Positions 46,195 to 58,759 are shown, numbered from the stretch's first letter. The stretch: DNA of 64,000 nt from Nemania diffusa (GCA_038501195.1 JBBPUQ010000003.1:3254501-3318500), one strand, 5' to 3'. Numbers and translations: made by a program. The notes: generated by a model from the sequence alone, not told the origin.

Positions 46195-49100
46195 CTAATG
46201 TAGCCTCTCTTCCCAGAGTTCACCAACTCCTTTCTCAGCGAGCTCGGGGATAAGTCGGATAAGAACTAGCTCTAGGATGCCGTATAGTAGATGTTTGTTA
46301 CAGTAGGCATCCGAAAATAGGTCGACAATATCCGCCTCGATCTCGGATAACCTTCTCGCCTCGTCTTCGCTGTCATACTCCGGAAGAGTTCGATCTAGCC
46401 CATTGGAGCCCTGCGAGTCTCTTTTGGATGGCGGAGACAACGTTGCATTATTTTGCATCATGGGGCTATTCCTATTAGGAAGCGGCACGCCTGAGGATCC
46501 CACATCGGCGCCACCTTTGAGGTTAGTAGTATGACTATGGCTAGAAGTGTTACTGCTATTTTTCAGCGGATCGGTCCGTAGATTCACGCCTTCATTGGTA
46601 ATGGTGCCAGTTTTCACACCGGACCAGGGCCATTTATTTGTGCCGTAATATAGCTCGCCCACCGCCCTCGGAAGAAGCCCCGAAAGAGCACTAGCGCACC
46701 TGCGACGTAAAGCAGCTACCTGCTCACCGGATGAGGGGGGCTTCAGGCTTGATACGCCTGGAGCATTATTAGGGAATAATGCGCCGCGGATGGCTCGAAG
46801 AAGTGGGGGTAGATGGGTGGCATCCAGAACATGAACGTGAATGTAATGCGACATTAGTCTATCCACAATTAGCAGAGAACCATATGTTTGAGCCGGGTAT
46901 TCAAGACGAAACCTGGAGGCACAAATCATGGGCACGTCGTGGGGGTATTGATAGGAGAAAACCATGATTCGAGTATACGCATGCCTAGTGGTGGAACAGT
47001 ATAAGGACAGTATGTAGCGTTGCACGACATCTACTGTTATGCAATATCAAGGATGAGCCGATTGGCCGCACATGGGAATGCGGAACAGCGTCGCAATCAT
47101 AGCTTCGTGGTGCAGCAAGGGATGGATCATTGACGAATAACAGTGGCGGTGATCTATCCATGATCAATTGAAATGACAATGATAGCCTCTGGCTTGAACA
47201 ACGGACGTCGAGAAACAACATGATGAGGTTACCACAAGGGCACGAGTACCCCTGAGCTGAGGGACTTGGGGTGTGTTTGTGTGTGTGTGTGTGTATAGTA
47301 GTACTGGTGCATGAAACATTCTTCCTTGCTCATGTAGATACCAAAACAGAGGAGTCAGTGTGTAGACAGCGTATGGGGTACATGCATAGATACAAGCTGG
47401 TCTTGGGGCTTTGGAAATTACTTGTAACTGGCGATCTTCATAGGCTTCAAGTGGTGAAAGGGAGCGGAGCGTGAGCTTGGATCTTGCCTCATTTCTTACT
47501 CGACAGGGCTTCGCGGGACAACACGTGCAGGTGCAAGACCACCACTTGGGGGCTGGCAATAGTGGAAAGGGGAAAGGCCCCGTAGCGTCGCACTGTCGCA
47601 AATTGAACTGACTGATCAGTCCACAGGGTATGGAGAGATCCTTGTAGGTGTTGGGTTGGGCGCGTAAATAGAGCTTTCTAATAGCTGATAGACGTCAGCC
47701 CCGCGCCCTCAGTCGAGTGCTATAGGGCGAAGAATGACTAGGGTCGCTTCACCATTGGCTGATGAGCTTGATGTCAAGATAATATCGGTCAGAGCGAATA
47801 TGGCAAGGAGGACTCGAGTGGATAGTAGTGGCCGCTGGAGTAGTAGTATGGTTGCAGAAAATGGGCGCCTGGAGTTCGCACTGGCGAAACGTAACGTTTA
47901 TAGATTATGGAGACAGACACATACGGTCTGGTGACTTCGGACATATGCGGTGTGATGAACAAACTGTTGAGCAGAGAAGCAATGAAACTGGTTTGCCTAC
48001 CTATCAAGCGTTCCGTTAAGCGCTGCTACTCTACCCGGGCCTTTTAGAGCGATCCACTGCATCATGGAGAAAGTTCCTCGTAACCAAGGCATGCGTGCCT
48101 CTATTTCAAGAATATCTCCAATGCATCGCCAGATGTGAAAATCGATGATTGGTATTCTCGCGGGCGGCGTTTGGGTATCGATACCCGCCTCGTGTAATGA
48201 AGACTGGGGTTCCTTTTGTTGACCATCTCGATTTGCCATCTCTACAACCCGTATAGCGTTTGGAGATGGCCTCGGAGGTAGCGACTGCGAAAGAGTTCCT
48301 ATGCTGATAATTAGGCGAATCATCCCAAATACGAGAAAGACCCAGTGCACAAAAGACCAGAACATTCGGTGAGGGGACCATGCTCGCTTGTTGTTAAGAG
48401 TCGATCCGTCCATGTCACTCGAATCCTGGGCCATAGCAGTCTCTTTAGGAGGGATGTTAGGGTCGTCAGAATCAGTTTTCTTGCGGACAACTCTTGTAAT
48501 TATGATTAAAAGTTCCCATATAAGCCATGGTTCCGAGAGTTTGCCGGCAACCAGGTTGCCAATAACGAGTTCCGAAAGAATCTGGCCAACAAGGGATGTT
48601 AGGCATTCGTTTTCTAGGTCCTCAGTTGGAAGCAACACTGCGAGAACGCCATGAACGAGAAGCTGGCGATATGCGCTCTCATTGTCTGCCTGAGCTTGTA
48701 TGCTGACCTGATCGCCAGACCGCGGGACTGGCGACAGAGCTGGCAGAGGCCAGAGTGAGTGGTATATTTGGTGCGACTCTGTTTGTAGAGGGGGCTTCGT
48801 GTTCGGACTGGCTGCAATGCGGTACGCTTCATGGTGTTAGTAGTTGCAACAACACTCGACAATGGACTTCAAAATAGCCAAGACTCTCGAGTACGGACCT
48901 CGGACGTGCGTAGCGAGAAGCTCTGGAAGTTCGTCGAACAGCAAGCTTTCCAAGTCGACGTTTCGTAGTCTCTGTTCCAGAGCGCGAGTACAATGGGCGA
49001 TTACCTGAACGATTTCCGCAACAAAGGTCTCGTCTGGAGTAATTTTGTTATACCAGTTCTGTACGAAGTCCCTGAGTATGATGGATATAAGGGCGTATAG

Positions 49101-49490
49101 CTGCAAATCAACGTCGTTGCGGCTTGTCAGAGGAGGTAGCAAGTCTTGGACTGGGGCAGGAGAACTCTTCCCCCTGTCTGCTACATGGCGGGCACAGAGG
49201 GTTCGACGTATTAAAGCGGTAGTAGCTTTATCGGATAGAAACTCAGGGGAGGCAGGTCGCACAGACCGACGAGGAGCTTGGGACGGCGGAGCGGCATCAG
49301 GCTGACGAGAGGGGGAGGCGGATTCGGATGCGGGCGCGGATGTGGAGGATCTTTGGTCGGCTATGGGTGTTGGTGTTGCGGCATATTCGGGAGTGGCTCC
49401 TGTTGTTGTTGTTGTTGTCGGCATCTTCGAGGTCGTTGGAAGAGGACCGCCTGCACCTATCGAGGGTATGGACGAGGTTGTTGTGGTCAT
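46195..49490 (-). CDS. PXA-domain protein
   Basis: Three minus-strand exons, 49490-48899, 48826-48001 and 46858-46195, with phases 1 and 2, give 693 residues. The disordered N-terminus (Thr/Pro/Ser, about 1-85) precedes the PXA domain (about 90-310): LIRRTLC, DLQLYALISIILRDFVQNWY, LLATHVRAYRIA across the first junction, and YHSLWPLPALSP. A hydrophobic segment lies at about 350-375. The third exon resumes DRLMSHYIHVHVLDATHLPP and RAIRGALFPNNAPG, a conserved C-terminal block. PXA domains occur in sorting-nexin-like proteins of endosomal and ER membranes; fungal stand-alone forms have no settled function. The first intron (72 nt) uses an unusual GTCCGT donor. The second is 1142 nt, far longer than any other intron here, and is described separately. 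The junction is supported by phase and by the uninterrupted L-D-R-L-M-S-H motif. Confidence 0.8.
46859..48000 (-). other. Exceptionally long (1142-nt) intron of the PXA gene
   Basis: The donor is GTAGGC (from 48000) and the acceptor ATTGTGGATAG with a GCTAAT branch site just upstream. The exon upstream ends in GATAG, and the intron itself ends in GATAG, so the intron is bracketed by a 5-bp direct repeat. Inside lie a (GT)n tract at 47271-47294 and frames of up to 145 codons without recognisable content. Other introns in the window are 50-180 nt. Confidence 0.6.
47271..47294. repeat. (GT)n microsatellite inside the long intron
   Basis: A 24-nt GT tract with one T insertion on the plus strand (AC on the transcribed strand). 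Confidence 0.9.
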
Positions 49491-50407
49491 GGTCCCCCGT
49501 TGATAGCTAGCTGCTGATAGCTGGAGTGGTGATAGTTATGTAACAACCATGGTTAGATGTGCTATGCCGGTGTGACGCAGCAGCAGTGGTTCAGTTTAGA
49601 TGCTGGAGGCAATCCGTGTGCGAGGAGGGGAACGGTGAGTTCAAGGCGCTCGATGCGTAGGACACCGGCGGTGGTGATCGAGGAAATCGGTTGTTGGTGT
49701 TGTTATTGGATTAAGCGTTTGTAGTACCTAGAAGTAAAACGGTAGGCGCTAGGCCACCTACCTACCTAGGTAGGTACCTAGGTAAGGTTGCACGTCGCTT
49801 TATTAGTGCCCGCCTTGCAGCAAGGCTTGCCCCTCCTATTACCTTCTGCTGGTCGCATTAACATGTAACGGAACCTTCCGATACCAACCTAAATTCTAAC
49901 ATACCCAAGGTACTGCGTACTAACTGCACGTAATTCCCATTTATAGCAGTCAATTAATTAGCTTCGCCATGTCATCTGCCTACTGCACGCTGCAATCAAC
50001 TATACATTGATCTCTCAGCTGTGTCAAAGGTTCCCAGACGAGCCTCGCTGCTACTGATACTCTCTATTGAGCTAGGTACCTACAACACGCCTTGTAAACG
50101 TATGTACCTTTACCTCAGCCTGGCTTGAAGCGACACAGCCAGGCCCGATCGATATATAAAATGCGACATATTTTGCATATTCGGTTGCCTAGCCAAATAG
50201 TGTTACAAAGTTCAAGTCGCAATCTCTATCACCTTACATACAGTTGGTGCTGCACTGAGGTTGTGCAGCACTGTTATGTTAATACTACACGAAAAAATGA
50301 AGAGATTGATCCAACGAGGTCATCGTAGGCCTCGCCTGCTCTTCATTCCGCGTCTTTGCGAGTCGTTTCATACCTGTGTTTATTGTTAGCAAAAACCATG
50401 CTTTGAT
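49491..50407. other. Intergenic, no gene seen
   Basis: A 0.9-kb spacer between two minus-strand genes. It includes the promoter of the PXA gene and the palindromic tract at 49756-49784. Confidence 0.5.
49756..49784. repeat. Nested palindromic CCTAGG/GTAGGTA tract
   Basis: A 29-bp tract made of ACCT and AGGT tetranucleotides. It contains the perfect palindromes CCTACCTAGGTAGG and TACCTAGGTA. It is the clearest example of a motif type repeated in intergenic DNA throughout this window. Confidence 0.85.
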
Positions 50408-51937
50408 CTAGGTAGACGAGGGATGAACAAACCGTTTGCCTCGGAAAGCCCACACCCCCCAGTTTCCACAGCTGATGTCCTGCGGGTCGAGATCATTGAG
50501 ATCCCACCGCAGGCTTCGGAAGATGTTTTCACCTGGCTCCATGAGCATGTCGAACTCGCCGCGGCATGTGCTGTTGACCCATGCGATATCTCTGTCCATG
50601 TCAAGTTGCGTATAACCCGTCACTATAATCGGGGCTTTTGTCTCTAGTAGAAGAGGTACGGTTTCTGCCCATTCGTGGGAGCTAGCTGGATGGCCGAGGC
50701 CTGGATGGAACATTACAAAACAATCAAAGTACGGGTCGTATGGGTAGAAATGGCCCGTCTTATGAAGTGTGTGATAGTAGTCCACAATCGTGCTGATCTT
50801 CATCGTAGGCCACACGCGATCCTCGACGATAGCACCGAAGGGGTTGGTCGCAGTTCGAGGCGGTAGCGGGAACTCGTCATCTCGATTGGTCATGCTCTCT
50901 GGACCAATGAAAATCAAATGGAATTTGCCTCGCGGGAAGAGATGAGCCAGCTGCACCCAGGCATTTCTCGGGAGTGAAGACTCTGCGCGGGCCCCAAGGA
51001 TGAATATGCGCACTGGCGGTGCTTCTGGCCGCAGACCACTAATCCCTACGCCGCCGCCGGTCCTTGGGGGGTGTAATGTGTAACGCAGAGCGCTGAGACT
51101 CTTTAGACCTTCCGGCGTCAGTCGGCCACCTTTCCTAATATTGTAAGGACTGAGCTCATGGATAATGCTGCCGATAGTGAGCGGGTATGTTAAAAGTCTT
51201 GTAACTTGTCGCATGCTTCGATCAGCATTGATAGCCTCGAACTCTCTTGTATAAAGGAAAGTGTCCCAGTTGGTCATGTTTACCATGGCCTCCTCCATTT
51301 GCGGTCCGGCATACTCAAATTCGGGGAAGAATCTCCCAGAGCGAAGATCATGGTCATCCTCGTTGATCTGCCTCAGAGTGTCGCATATCTTAAGGTGGGC
51401 CTCGTAGTCCTCGGCCCAATCTTTCTCGCTGCAGTATACCGGAATCCCACAATCAGGGCACTCGAAGTCGACATGCGCCGGAGCGACGTTTCCCGATACG
51501 ACAGGCGCTTGAGAGCTGTCTGGTGCTATAGGCGCTCGCGTAGCACGGTGTTCTGGATGAGGGCAGTATGCATGTTGTCTCATGAAAGCAGCACGCTGTC
51601 GAATTTCGGGTATGGGTGAGTTGGTGAAGGAATGGAAGAGGTCATCGGATCGGAGCACCCGTTTTGTCTGCGCAGAGTCGTGTGGCGGTTCTTGAGCGAC
51701 CTTGGCCTTCCCACCGAAAAGCGATAGAGACCGATTGGCGTTGCATGAGCCGGGAGCTCTCTGGGGAGCAAGCTTCGTTCGTACAGTCGGGGCGGATCGG
51801 TTTGCAGCTAACCGAGGAGACCATGGCACGAGATGGGAGAAGCGTCGAGCTGGCTGTAAAGATGACGAATTGGAAAATGCAGACCTCAGACACCTGCGGC
51901 AGGTCTTCGATGCCGCATGTTGCGACAATGATTCCAT
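50408..51937 (-). CDS. MSS51: MSS51-like mitochondrial translational activator
   Basis: The frame is open from 51994, but the Met at 51937 (MESLSQHAASKTCRRC) starts a typical mitochondrial presequence rich in Arg, Ser and Leu. From there the protein has about 509 residues and no intron. A Cys/His cluster (CPHPEHR, then FECPDCGIPVYCSEKDW and HLKIC, about 125-190) is the degenerate MYND-like zinc finger of Mss51. The large C-terminal domain contains TNWDTFLYTREFEAIN, YPLTIGSIIHELSPY, RIFILGARAESSLP, HLIFIGPE and a final DISCGNWGVWAFRGKRFV. In yeast, Mss51 binds COX1 mRNA and newly made Cox1 in the mitochondrial matrix, coupling cytochrome oxidase synthesis to assembly. Heme-regulatory CP-type motifs are seen near the zinc finger (CPH, CPD). 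The assignment is strong from the domain pair. Confidence 0.88.
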   Translation of the reverse strand: MESLSQHAASKTCRRCLRSAFSNSSSLQPARRFSHLVPWSPRLAANRSAPTVRTKLAPQRAPGSCNANRSLSLFGGKAKVAQEPPHDSAQTKRVLRSDDLFHSFTNSPIPEIRQRAAFMRQHAYCPHPEHRATRAPIAPDSSQAPVVSGNVAPAHVDFECPDCGIPVYCSEKDWAEDYEAHLKICDTLRQINEDDHDLRSGRFFPEFEYAGPQMEEAMVNMTNWDTFLYTREFEAINADRSMRQVTRLLTYPLTIGSIIHELSPYNIRKGGRLTPEGLKSLSALRYTLHPPRTGGGVGISGLRPEAPPVRIFILGARAESSLPRNAWVQLAHLFPRGKFHLIFIGPESMTNRDDEFPLPPRTATNPFGAIVEDRVWPTMKISTIVDYYHTLHKTGHFYPYDPYFDCFVMFHPGLGHPASSHEWAETVPLLLETKAPIIVTGYTQLDMDRDIAWVNSTCRGEFDMLMEPGENIFRSLRWDLNDLDPQDISCGNWGVWAFRGKRFVHPSST

Positions 51938-51994
51938 TGTAGCCTTGAGTGTCAAGTGAAAAGTGGAATTGAGACCGCGAATTGGCCCGAGCAC

Positions 51995-54364
51995 AAAAGG
52001 TTGAGCTCTGGATATTCAATTAAAGTCGCACGATTGATCTACAATCTACACTGCATAGCTGCTATCATGTCCCGGTAGATAAGGCAACCCGAGGGGGTGT
52101 ACAGAGAAGACTAGCTCCAAAAAGTAGGTACCTCCCATAGTGTCGGGTCCAATGAGCCTGAGCAAAAGCGGCGATTGAAACCTTTACATAAGTTTCATAG
52201 CTCGCAGGTCTTTTTTTTTTTTAAGAGCTACATGTATGCATTATTTATGCATAGGAACACAGGTCCTTAGAACGGCTAGTTTTTAATCTAGATAACAGTT
52301 AGGTAAACTAAAGAGCTCTACAGTACAGCGCGAGGTTTTGCATACCCATGGTCCCATGCTAGTAGTTTGTATTTTATACACCTTGTAAGGTAAAAATCAA
52401 ACGAGACACTGAACACCCATCTATGTTTGCTTCAATTAACAGATACTAGCCTAAGGGCGGTGTCAACGGGTACTAGACTCCATACCCGTACGGTGCCGAG
52501 TTTCCGAATAGTACGTAGTCCGTTCATCAATGCAGCTGGGACCAGTCCGGTGATGGGCTTGTTTTCTATTCATCAATTGAGAGCATAGGCTTTTTATTGC
52601 TCTCTGGTTCCGAATACCAACCGTAGAAGTATATATGATTTTCGAAAGTTTTTATGTCTTGATAGATGCCGATGTGGTTCGGATAAAGGAAGTCTCATCT
52701 CATCACATCAAGTAATAGTATAACCAAGGCGATCTTCCGATTGAGTTAACACCGATGGCAGCGCTTCACAATCTTATAGGCCGATATCCTAACGTCATTG
52801 CCATAAAGCTTATTTCAGAATCTGATGGAGGCCATAGAGTGAGGCTCTTGATAGGTGGTGCTGTGTTCTTAAATGAGTTTGAGGTGCACCTTTCAGTAAG
52901 CGTGATGTCCAAAGGCCTACATATAACTAGAAATAAGTAGAGCAACAAGCGCGTAAGGTTATATCTTATTTAATGAAAGGGTTAGGGTTCCAAAGCCGAG
53001 TTCTACGGTGGTTAACAAACATACCATCAAATTAGGCAACTAGCGACGGCAGAGACCTACCAACATATCTTATACATCATAACCTTGCATGGTACAAACC
53101 CAATACTGATAGATGCGAATAGCAATGGCATGTGACTATTGACTACATCCTCAAGTGTAACATTTGTCGGTGTTGTTATGGAGCTGACAATATCTCGAGG
53201 TTACCAATAATCGGTATAGGAAATTAATAGTAGGTAGAGCTAATCAGTTGTAGGGATAGATTCATATTGTATCATCATCATATATAAGCAACGGTTATCG
53301 TATAGTTGAAGGGGTCAGCATAGTTACTATAAGATGTACATCCTGATTCATCATATTTTCTATTTTAGAAAATAGAGTATTAATAGTTTAAGCATGAATA
53401 TTCTTCTTCATCTCTAACTGTCTGAAGCCTACATAAGAAACCCGCGAACCTCATGATTAGTCACTCCTAACTGGATTCCGTTTCTGGGTCATGCAATTGT
53501 AATGGCTATGGGCTCTAGTGCTTTTGACGCCAGGTTGACGTGAGTTGCAATTGCCACAAGAATGTAAAGCTCGTCGGGTCTAGCACTAGAGCGTAGGAAA
53601 CGATTCGGCACCGATACGCCAATTTCTATACGCGTAGGTAATCTAAAGTTTACCTTAATCACCAATTCTCAGCACATACAGTCTATATTCAAAAGTTCAA
53701 GGTAGCTGACAAACAAGCCCGCGTCAATCTATGAGCTTAATCATCTCCTGGGTGCCTCTAAGAAGAGTCTGTCGTTTTATGAAGCTCATGATTTAGGAAT
53801 GGCTGCTAAAGCTCGTGCAGGTAGTGAGGTGAAACTTGAAGACAGGGTCTACTGCTTTCAGCTCTGTACAGCTCATAAATATCTTTCGGGTTGACATCTT
53901 GATGCTCTCAATGAGAGCTTTATGGCTACTCTTCATCGCGATCTTGAAACTATATATGTATAGAAAGTTGTGCAAGTTTTGTGCGTTTTAGCTTGTGCAA
54001 AGGTGGGCTCTGCCCAGGCCAGGCCCAGGCTTAAAGCGGCGTTCCGACTCCCGAGGGCGTCGGGGCGCGGAGGTGTGGCGGTGATAAAAAGGATATTATT
54101 TATTCCGCTTAACAGGGATTGGCTTTATTACCTGCAAGAGCGGGGACCTTCCCAAGCACCAGCCACTAATTAGTCTACACCGGTTGTCCCATTGAGCTTC
54201 CAGATACTTAGCTAGCTCCTTAGCACACAGCGGAAAAATTAGAAGCTCTGGATTCTATCTCAAACCATTGACCACTTTATAACGAACCATCATCAAAAGA
54301 TAAGGCGCATTGCACCCCTTCGTAGAGGACAGCCGCGCAGGCTTTCTGCGCAACCTTAGCAAAG
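51995..54364. other. 2.4-kb gene-free divergent region
   Basis: A mostly AT-rich spacer between divergently transcribed MSS51 and RSE1. Short frames (61 codons at 52755-52940, others similar) show nothing recognisable. A short GC-rich patch at about 54004-54070 stands out from its surroundings, but I cannot assign it. No tRNA-like A and B boxes were found. Confidence 0.5.
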
Positions 54365-57300
54365 ATGGCCACTACTTCGAACATGTTCTTATACTCGCTC
54401 ACTATCCAGCCTCCCACCTCTATCACCCAGGCTGTCTTGGGCCAGTTCTCTGGTACCAGAGAGCAACAGATTGTTGCTGCTTCTGGCTCCCGGCTTACTT
54501 TAATGCGACCTGATCCGGCCCAGGGGAAGGTCACTACCCTTCTGTCCCATGAAGTGTTTGGTATCATTAGGTCTATTGCTACTTTTCGCTTGGCGGGAAG
54601 CAATAAAGGTACGCGCTCAACTTTACCCTTCTCTTAAGCTACACATAATGATTCGAAGCTGCGTTTTTAGAACCTTCGTCGGTAGGATCTTGAGACACGG
54701 TGTGGATTCCCGGACTGCCTGAGCATATAATTGCATCTATAACTAACGTCATATTTGATAGACTATATCATACTGGGTACGGACTCCGGTCGGATTGCTA
54801 TTGTCGAATACATCCCGCAGCAAAATCGGTTCAAACAGCAGAAGCTGGAGACCTTCGGTAAATCAGGCGTTCGTCGAGTCATTCCTGGTCAATATCTTGC
54901 CTGCGATCCGAAAGGGCGCGCATGTCTGATTGCCGGTGTGGAGAAGGCTAAGCTAGTATACGTCCTGAACCGAAATGCACAGGCAGAGCTCACAATCTCC
55001 TCGCCACTGGAGGCTCATAAGCCAGGCACCATTGTCCTTGCAATGACCGCATTAGATGTGGGCTACGCGAACCCGGTATTCGCGGCCCTCGAAGTGGACA
55101 CATCGGAAGTAGACCAAGACCCGTCTGGCCAAGCTATAGATGAGATTGAGACGCAACTTGTTTATTACGAGCTCGATCTCGGCCTAAACCATGTTGTGAG
55201 GAGATGGCATGAAGCAGTTGATCCTACCGCGTCGATACTCTTCCAAGTACCTGGTGGCAACGATGGCCCGAGTGGCGTATTAGTGTGCGGCGAGGAGAAT
55301 ATTACATATCGCCACTCGAATCAGGACGCTTTCCGTGTTCCGATTCCAAGAAGAAAGGGAGCTACTGAGGATCCTCAACGCAAACGCACTATTGTTTCTG
55401 GGGTAATGCATAAACTGAAGGGCAATGTCGGGGCCTTCTTTTTCTTGCTTCAAACAGAGGATGGTGACTTATTTAAAGTCAACATCGAGATGGCTGAGGA
55501 TGAAAATGGCAAGGCGACTGGGGAAGTTCGAAGGCTCAAAATCAAATATTTCGATACGGTGCCAGTTTCAACAAGGTCAGTATTGTGGAGTTAATTACCT
55601 TTTCCCTTCACTTATCCGAGATTGAGAATTGTCTAATGGGCTGTTTTTGCTGTTGCTATTTCTCCACCTTCCGCATTCCTTATTATATCATTACTAGAGG
55701 CCGATACTGACTTTCAACTCAATAGCCTCTGTATTCTCAAGAGCGGATTTCTATTTGTTGCCAGCGAGTTTGGCAATCATCACTTTTACCAATTTGAAAA
55801 ACTTGGTGATGATGATGACGAATTGGAATTTTCGAGCGACGACTACCCAACAGACCCTCAAACCCCATATACCCCTGCTTATTTCTACCCAAGACCAGCT
55901 GAAAATCTGAGCTTGGTAGAGAGCATTGACTCGATGAACCCCCTCATTGATTGCAAAGTTGCAAACCTTTCTGAGGACGATGCACCTCAAATCTACGCAA
56001 TTTGCGGCAATGGTGCAAGAAGTTCTTTTAGAACTTTGAAGCATGGTCTTCAAGTCAATGAAATCGTGGCTTCAGATCTACCAGGTATCCCATCTGCCGT
56101 GTGGACGACGAAACTCCGCCGCGATGACCAGTATGATGCATACATCATTTTATCTTTCAGCAATGGTACGTTGGTTTTGAGTATTGGAGAAACAGTGGAA
56201 GAGGTGTCGGACACTGGTTTTCTTACGTCTGTACCTACTCTTGCTGTGCAGCAGCTTGGCGAAGACGGACTGCTTCAAGTTCATCCCAAAGGCATCCGGC
56301 ATATTATTAATGGCCAGATCAACGAGTGGCCTGCGCCGCAACATCGATCAATTGTCGCCGCATCCACCAACGCTCGACAGGTCGCAGTTGCTTTAAGTTC
56401 TGGTGAAATTGTATACTTCGAGATGGATGCTGATGGTTCACTGGCCGAGTACGATGAAAAGAAGGAGATGTTCGGAACTGTCACCTGCCTAAGCCTAGGC
56501 GATGTGCCAGAAGGTCGTTTACGAAGCTCATTCCTCGCGGTTGGATGCGATGACTGCACAGTTCGCGTTCTCAGCTTAGACCCCGAATCCACGTTGGAAA
56601 GCAAGTCGATACAAGCATTGACTGCTGCGCCATCTTCATTATCGATAATGTCCATGGAAGATTCTTCCTCGGGTGGCCGTACCCTATATCTCCACATTGG
56701 GCTTCACTCCGGCGTCTATCTAAGGACAGTGCTTGACGAAGTTACTGGTGAATTAACAGACACCCGCCAGAAATTCCTTGGGCCCAAGTCAGTACGCCTT
56801 TTTCAAGTTGCTGTTCAAGGTCGGACTTGCGTGTTGGCACTGAGTTCGCGAACGTGGCTGGGTTATCCCGATCCAATATCCAGAGGCTTTATGATGACAC
56901 CGCTAGATTACAATGATCTAGAATGGGGTTGGAATTTTAGCAGCGAGCAATGTGAAGAGGGCATGGTTGGGATCCAGGGGCAGAATCTTAAGTAAGTAAA
57001 CGTGTTTCGTTTTAACACCTTTTGTGGGATGATGATAAATTAGGGATCCTATGCCATGAGCGATGAGGCCTAACACAATTTTGTACCAATTGTTCCTACT
57101 GACCACTCATCTTCTCAATATCCTAGAAGCTGTTGCGATGAATTAAGCTAATCTGAGTTATTTGGGACAGGATCTTTGCTGTTGATAAATTAACAGACAC
57201 TGTGCTGCAGCAAACTATACCGCTAACATACACTCCTAAGCGTCTTGCCAAACATCCCGATCAGCCCTATTTCTATACTATTGAATCCGACAACAACACG

Positions 57301-58622
57301 TTACCTCCAGAGCTTCGTGAGCAGCTATTAGCTGATCCGGGTGTTAATAAGGATACGGCTGTTTTACCACCTGAAGATTTTGGTTACCCGAAGGGTCGCG
57401 GTCGATGGGCATCTTGTATCAGCGTTGTAGATCCTGTCACTGAGAGAAGGGTCTTGCAAACCGTTAACCTTGGGGACAATGAAGCTGCAGTTAGTATGGC
57501 AACCGTTTCCTTTGCTAGCCAGGACAACGAGGCGTTTCTAGTCGTCGGAACCGGAAAAGATATGATACTCAGCCCTCGGCAGTTCAGTGCTGGTTTCATC
57601 TACGTTTACAGGTTCCGCGAAAATGGCAAGGAAATCGAGTTTATTCATAAGACGAAGGTTGATGAGCCGCCTATGGCTCTTGCCCAATTCCAAGGCCGCT
57701 TATTAGCAGGTATCGGGAAGACGCTTCTATCGTATGATCTGGGTCTACGCCAATTGCTCCGAAAGTCTCAGGCAGACGTGGCTTCACAGCTCATTGTTTC
57801 AATACAGACACAAGGTAGCCGCATTATTGTCGGTGATGTGCAGCAAAGCGTTACCTTTGTCGCCTACAAGTATGAGAGTAACAAGCTAATTCCGTTTGCT
57901 GATGACACAATCCCCCGGTGGACAAACTGTACAACTATGGTCGACTACGAATCCGTTGCAGGCGGCGATAAATTTGGAAATATCTGGATTGTGCGGTGTC
58001 CCCAGAAAGCAAGCGAGGAGGCGGATGAAGACAATATTGGAGCACATCTTCAGCATGCTAGAGAGTATCTGCACGGCTCTAATCACCGCCTTAGCCTTAT
58101 GACGCATTTTTATACGCAGGACGTTCCGACTAGCATTAGTAAAACGAATCTAGTAGTTGGTGGCCAAGACGTTCTTCTGTGGAGTGGTGTTCAGGGCACC
58201 GTTGGTGTCTTTATAGTAAGTACAATCTTTTTGAAACACCCCATGACCAAATCCTTACTTGTCGTAAGCGAATGCTTCTAATGCCTAATTTATTATAGCC
58301 TTTCGTCAGCCGTGAGGACGTTGACTTCTTCCAAAGCCTAGAACTGCACCTGCGCAGTGAGGACCCGCCGCTTGCTGGAAGAGACCATCTAATCTATCGA
58401 AGTTACTATGCTCCCGTCAAAGGGGTGATTGATGGCGATTTGTGTGAGCGGTTCGCTCTGCTTACCCATGACAAGAAGCAGATGATTGCGGGTGAACTTG
58501 ATCGGTCGGTGCGAGAGATCGAGAGAAAAATATCTGTGAGTATCAAGTTGTTCTATCAATGTTATAGCGAAACTGGAGAGCTAATCCCTGGCTAGGACGT
58601 GCGAACACGATCGGCATTTTAA
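54365..58622 (+). CDS. RSE1: Splicing factor SF3b subunit RSE1/SF3B3 (SAP130)
   Basis: Six exons: 54365-54608, 54762-55575, 55726-56991, 57171-58215, 58299-58535 and 58596-58622. All five junction phases agree, and together they code 1210 residues, the usual length of this family. The start [32 protein letters not shown] and GGRDQ-type repeats of the three beta-propellers (CPSF-A/DDB1 family) are clear. Diagnostic segments include [58 protein letters not shown], and the C-terminal [19 protein letters not shown] with [20 protein letters not shown]. Rse1 is a scaffold of SF3b in the U2 snRNP and is needed for branch-site recognition; it is essential in yeast. The last exon is only 27 nt. Introns are 60-179 nt with CTAAC/CTAAT branch sites. 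The stop is 137 bp from that of the opposite-strand LysM gene. Confidence 0.96.
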
Positions 58623-58759
58623 GAATTGTTGTGACAGCAGTCACAAATACTGAAATACGCAGTGCTGCCTTTGATTATATATGCAAAGCGAATATACTGG
58701 CGGTATAGCATCATAGGATCGGGAAGCTTCTAACGACGCTTTGGCGATCCTGAAATAGC

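Noticed and set aside
47164..47601. 145-codon minus-strand frame inside the long PXA intron
   Set aside because: It includes the GT/AC microsatellite and unrelated low-complexity sequence; splice phase and conserved motifs place it inside an intron. Some doubt remains.
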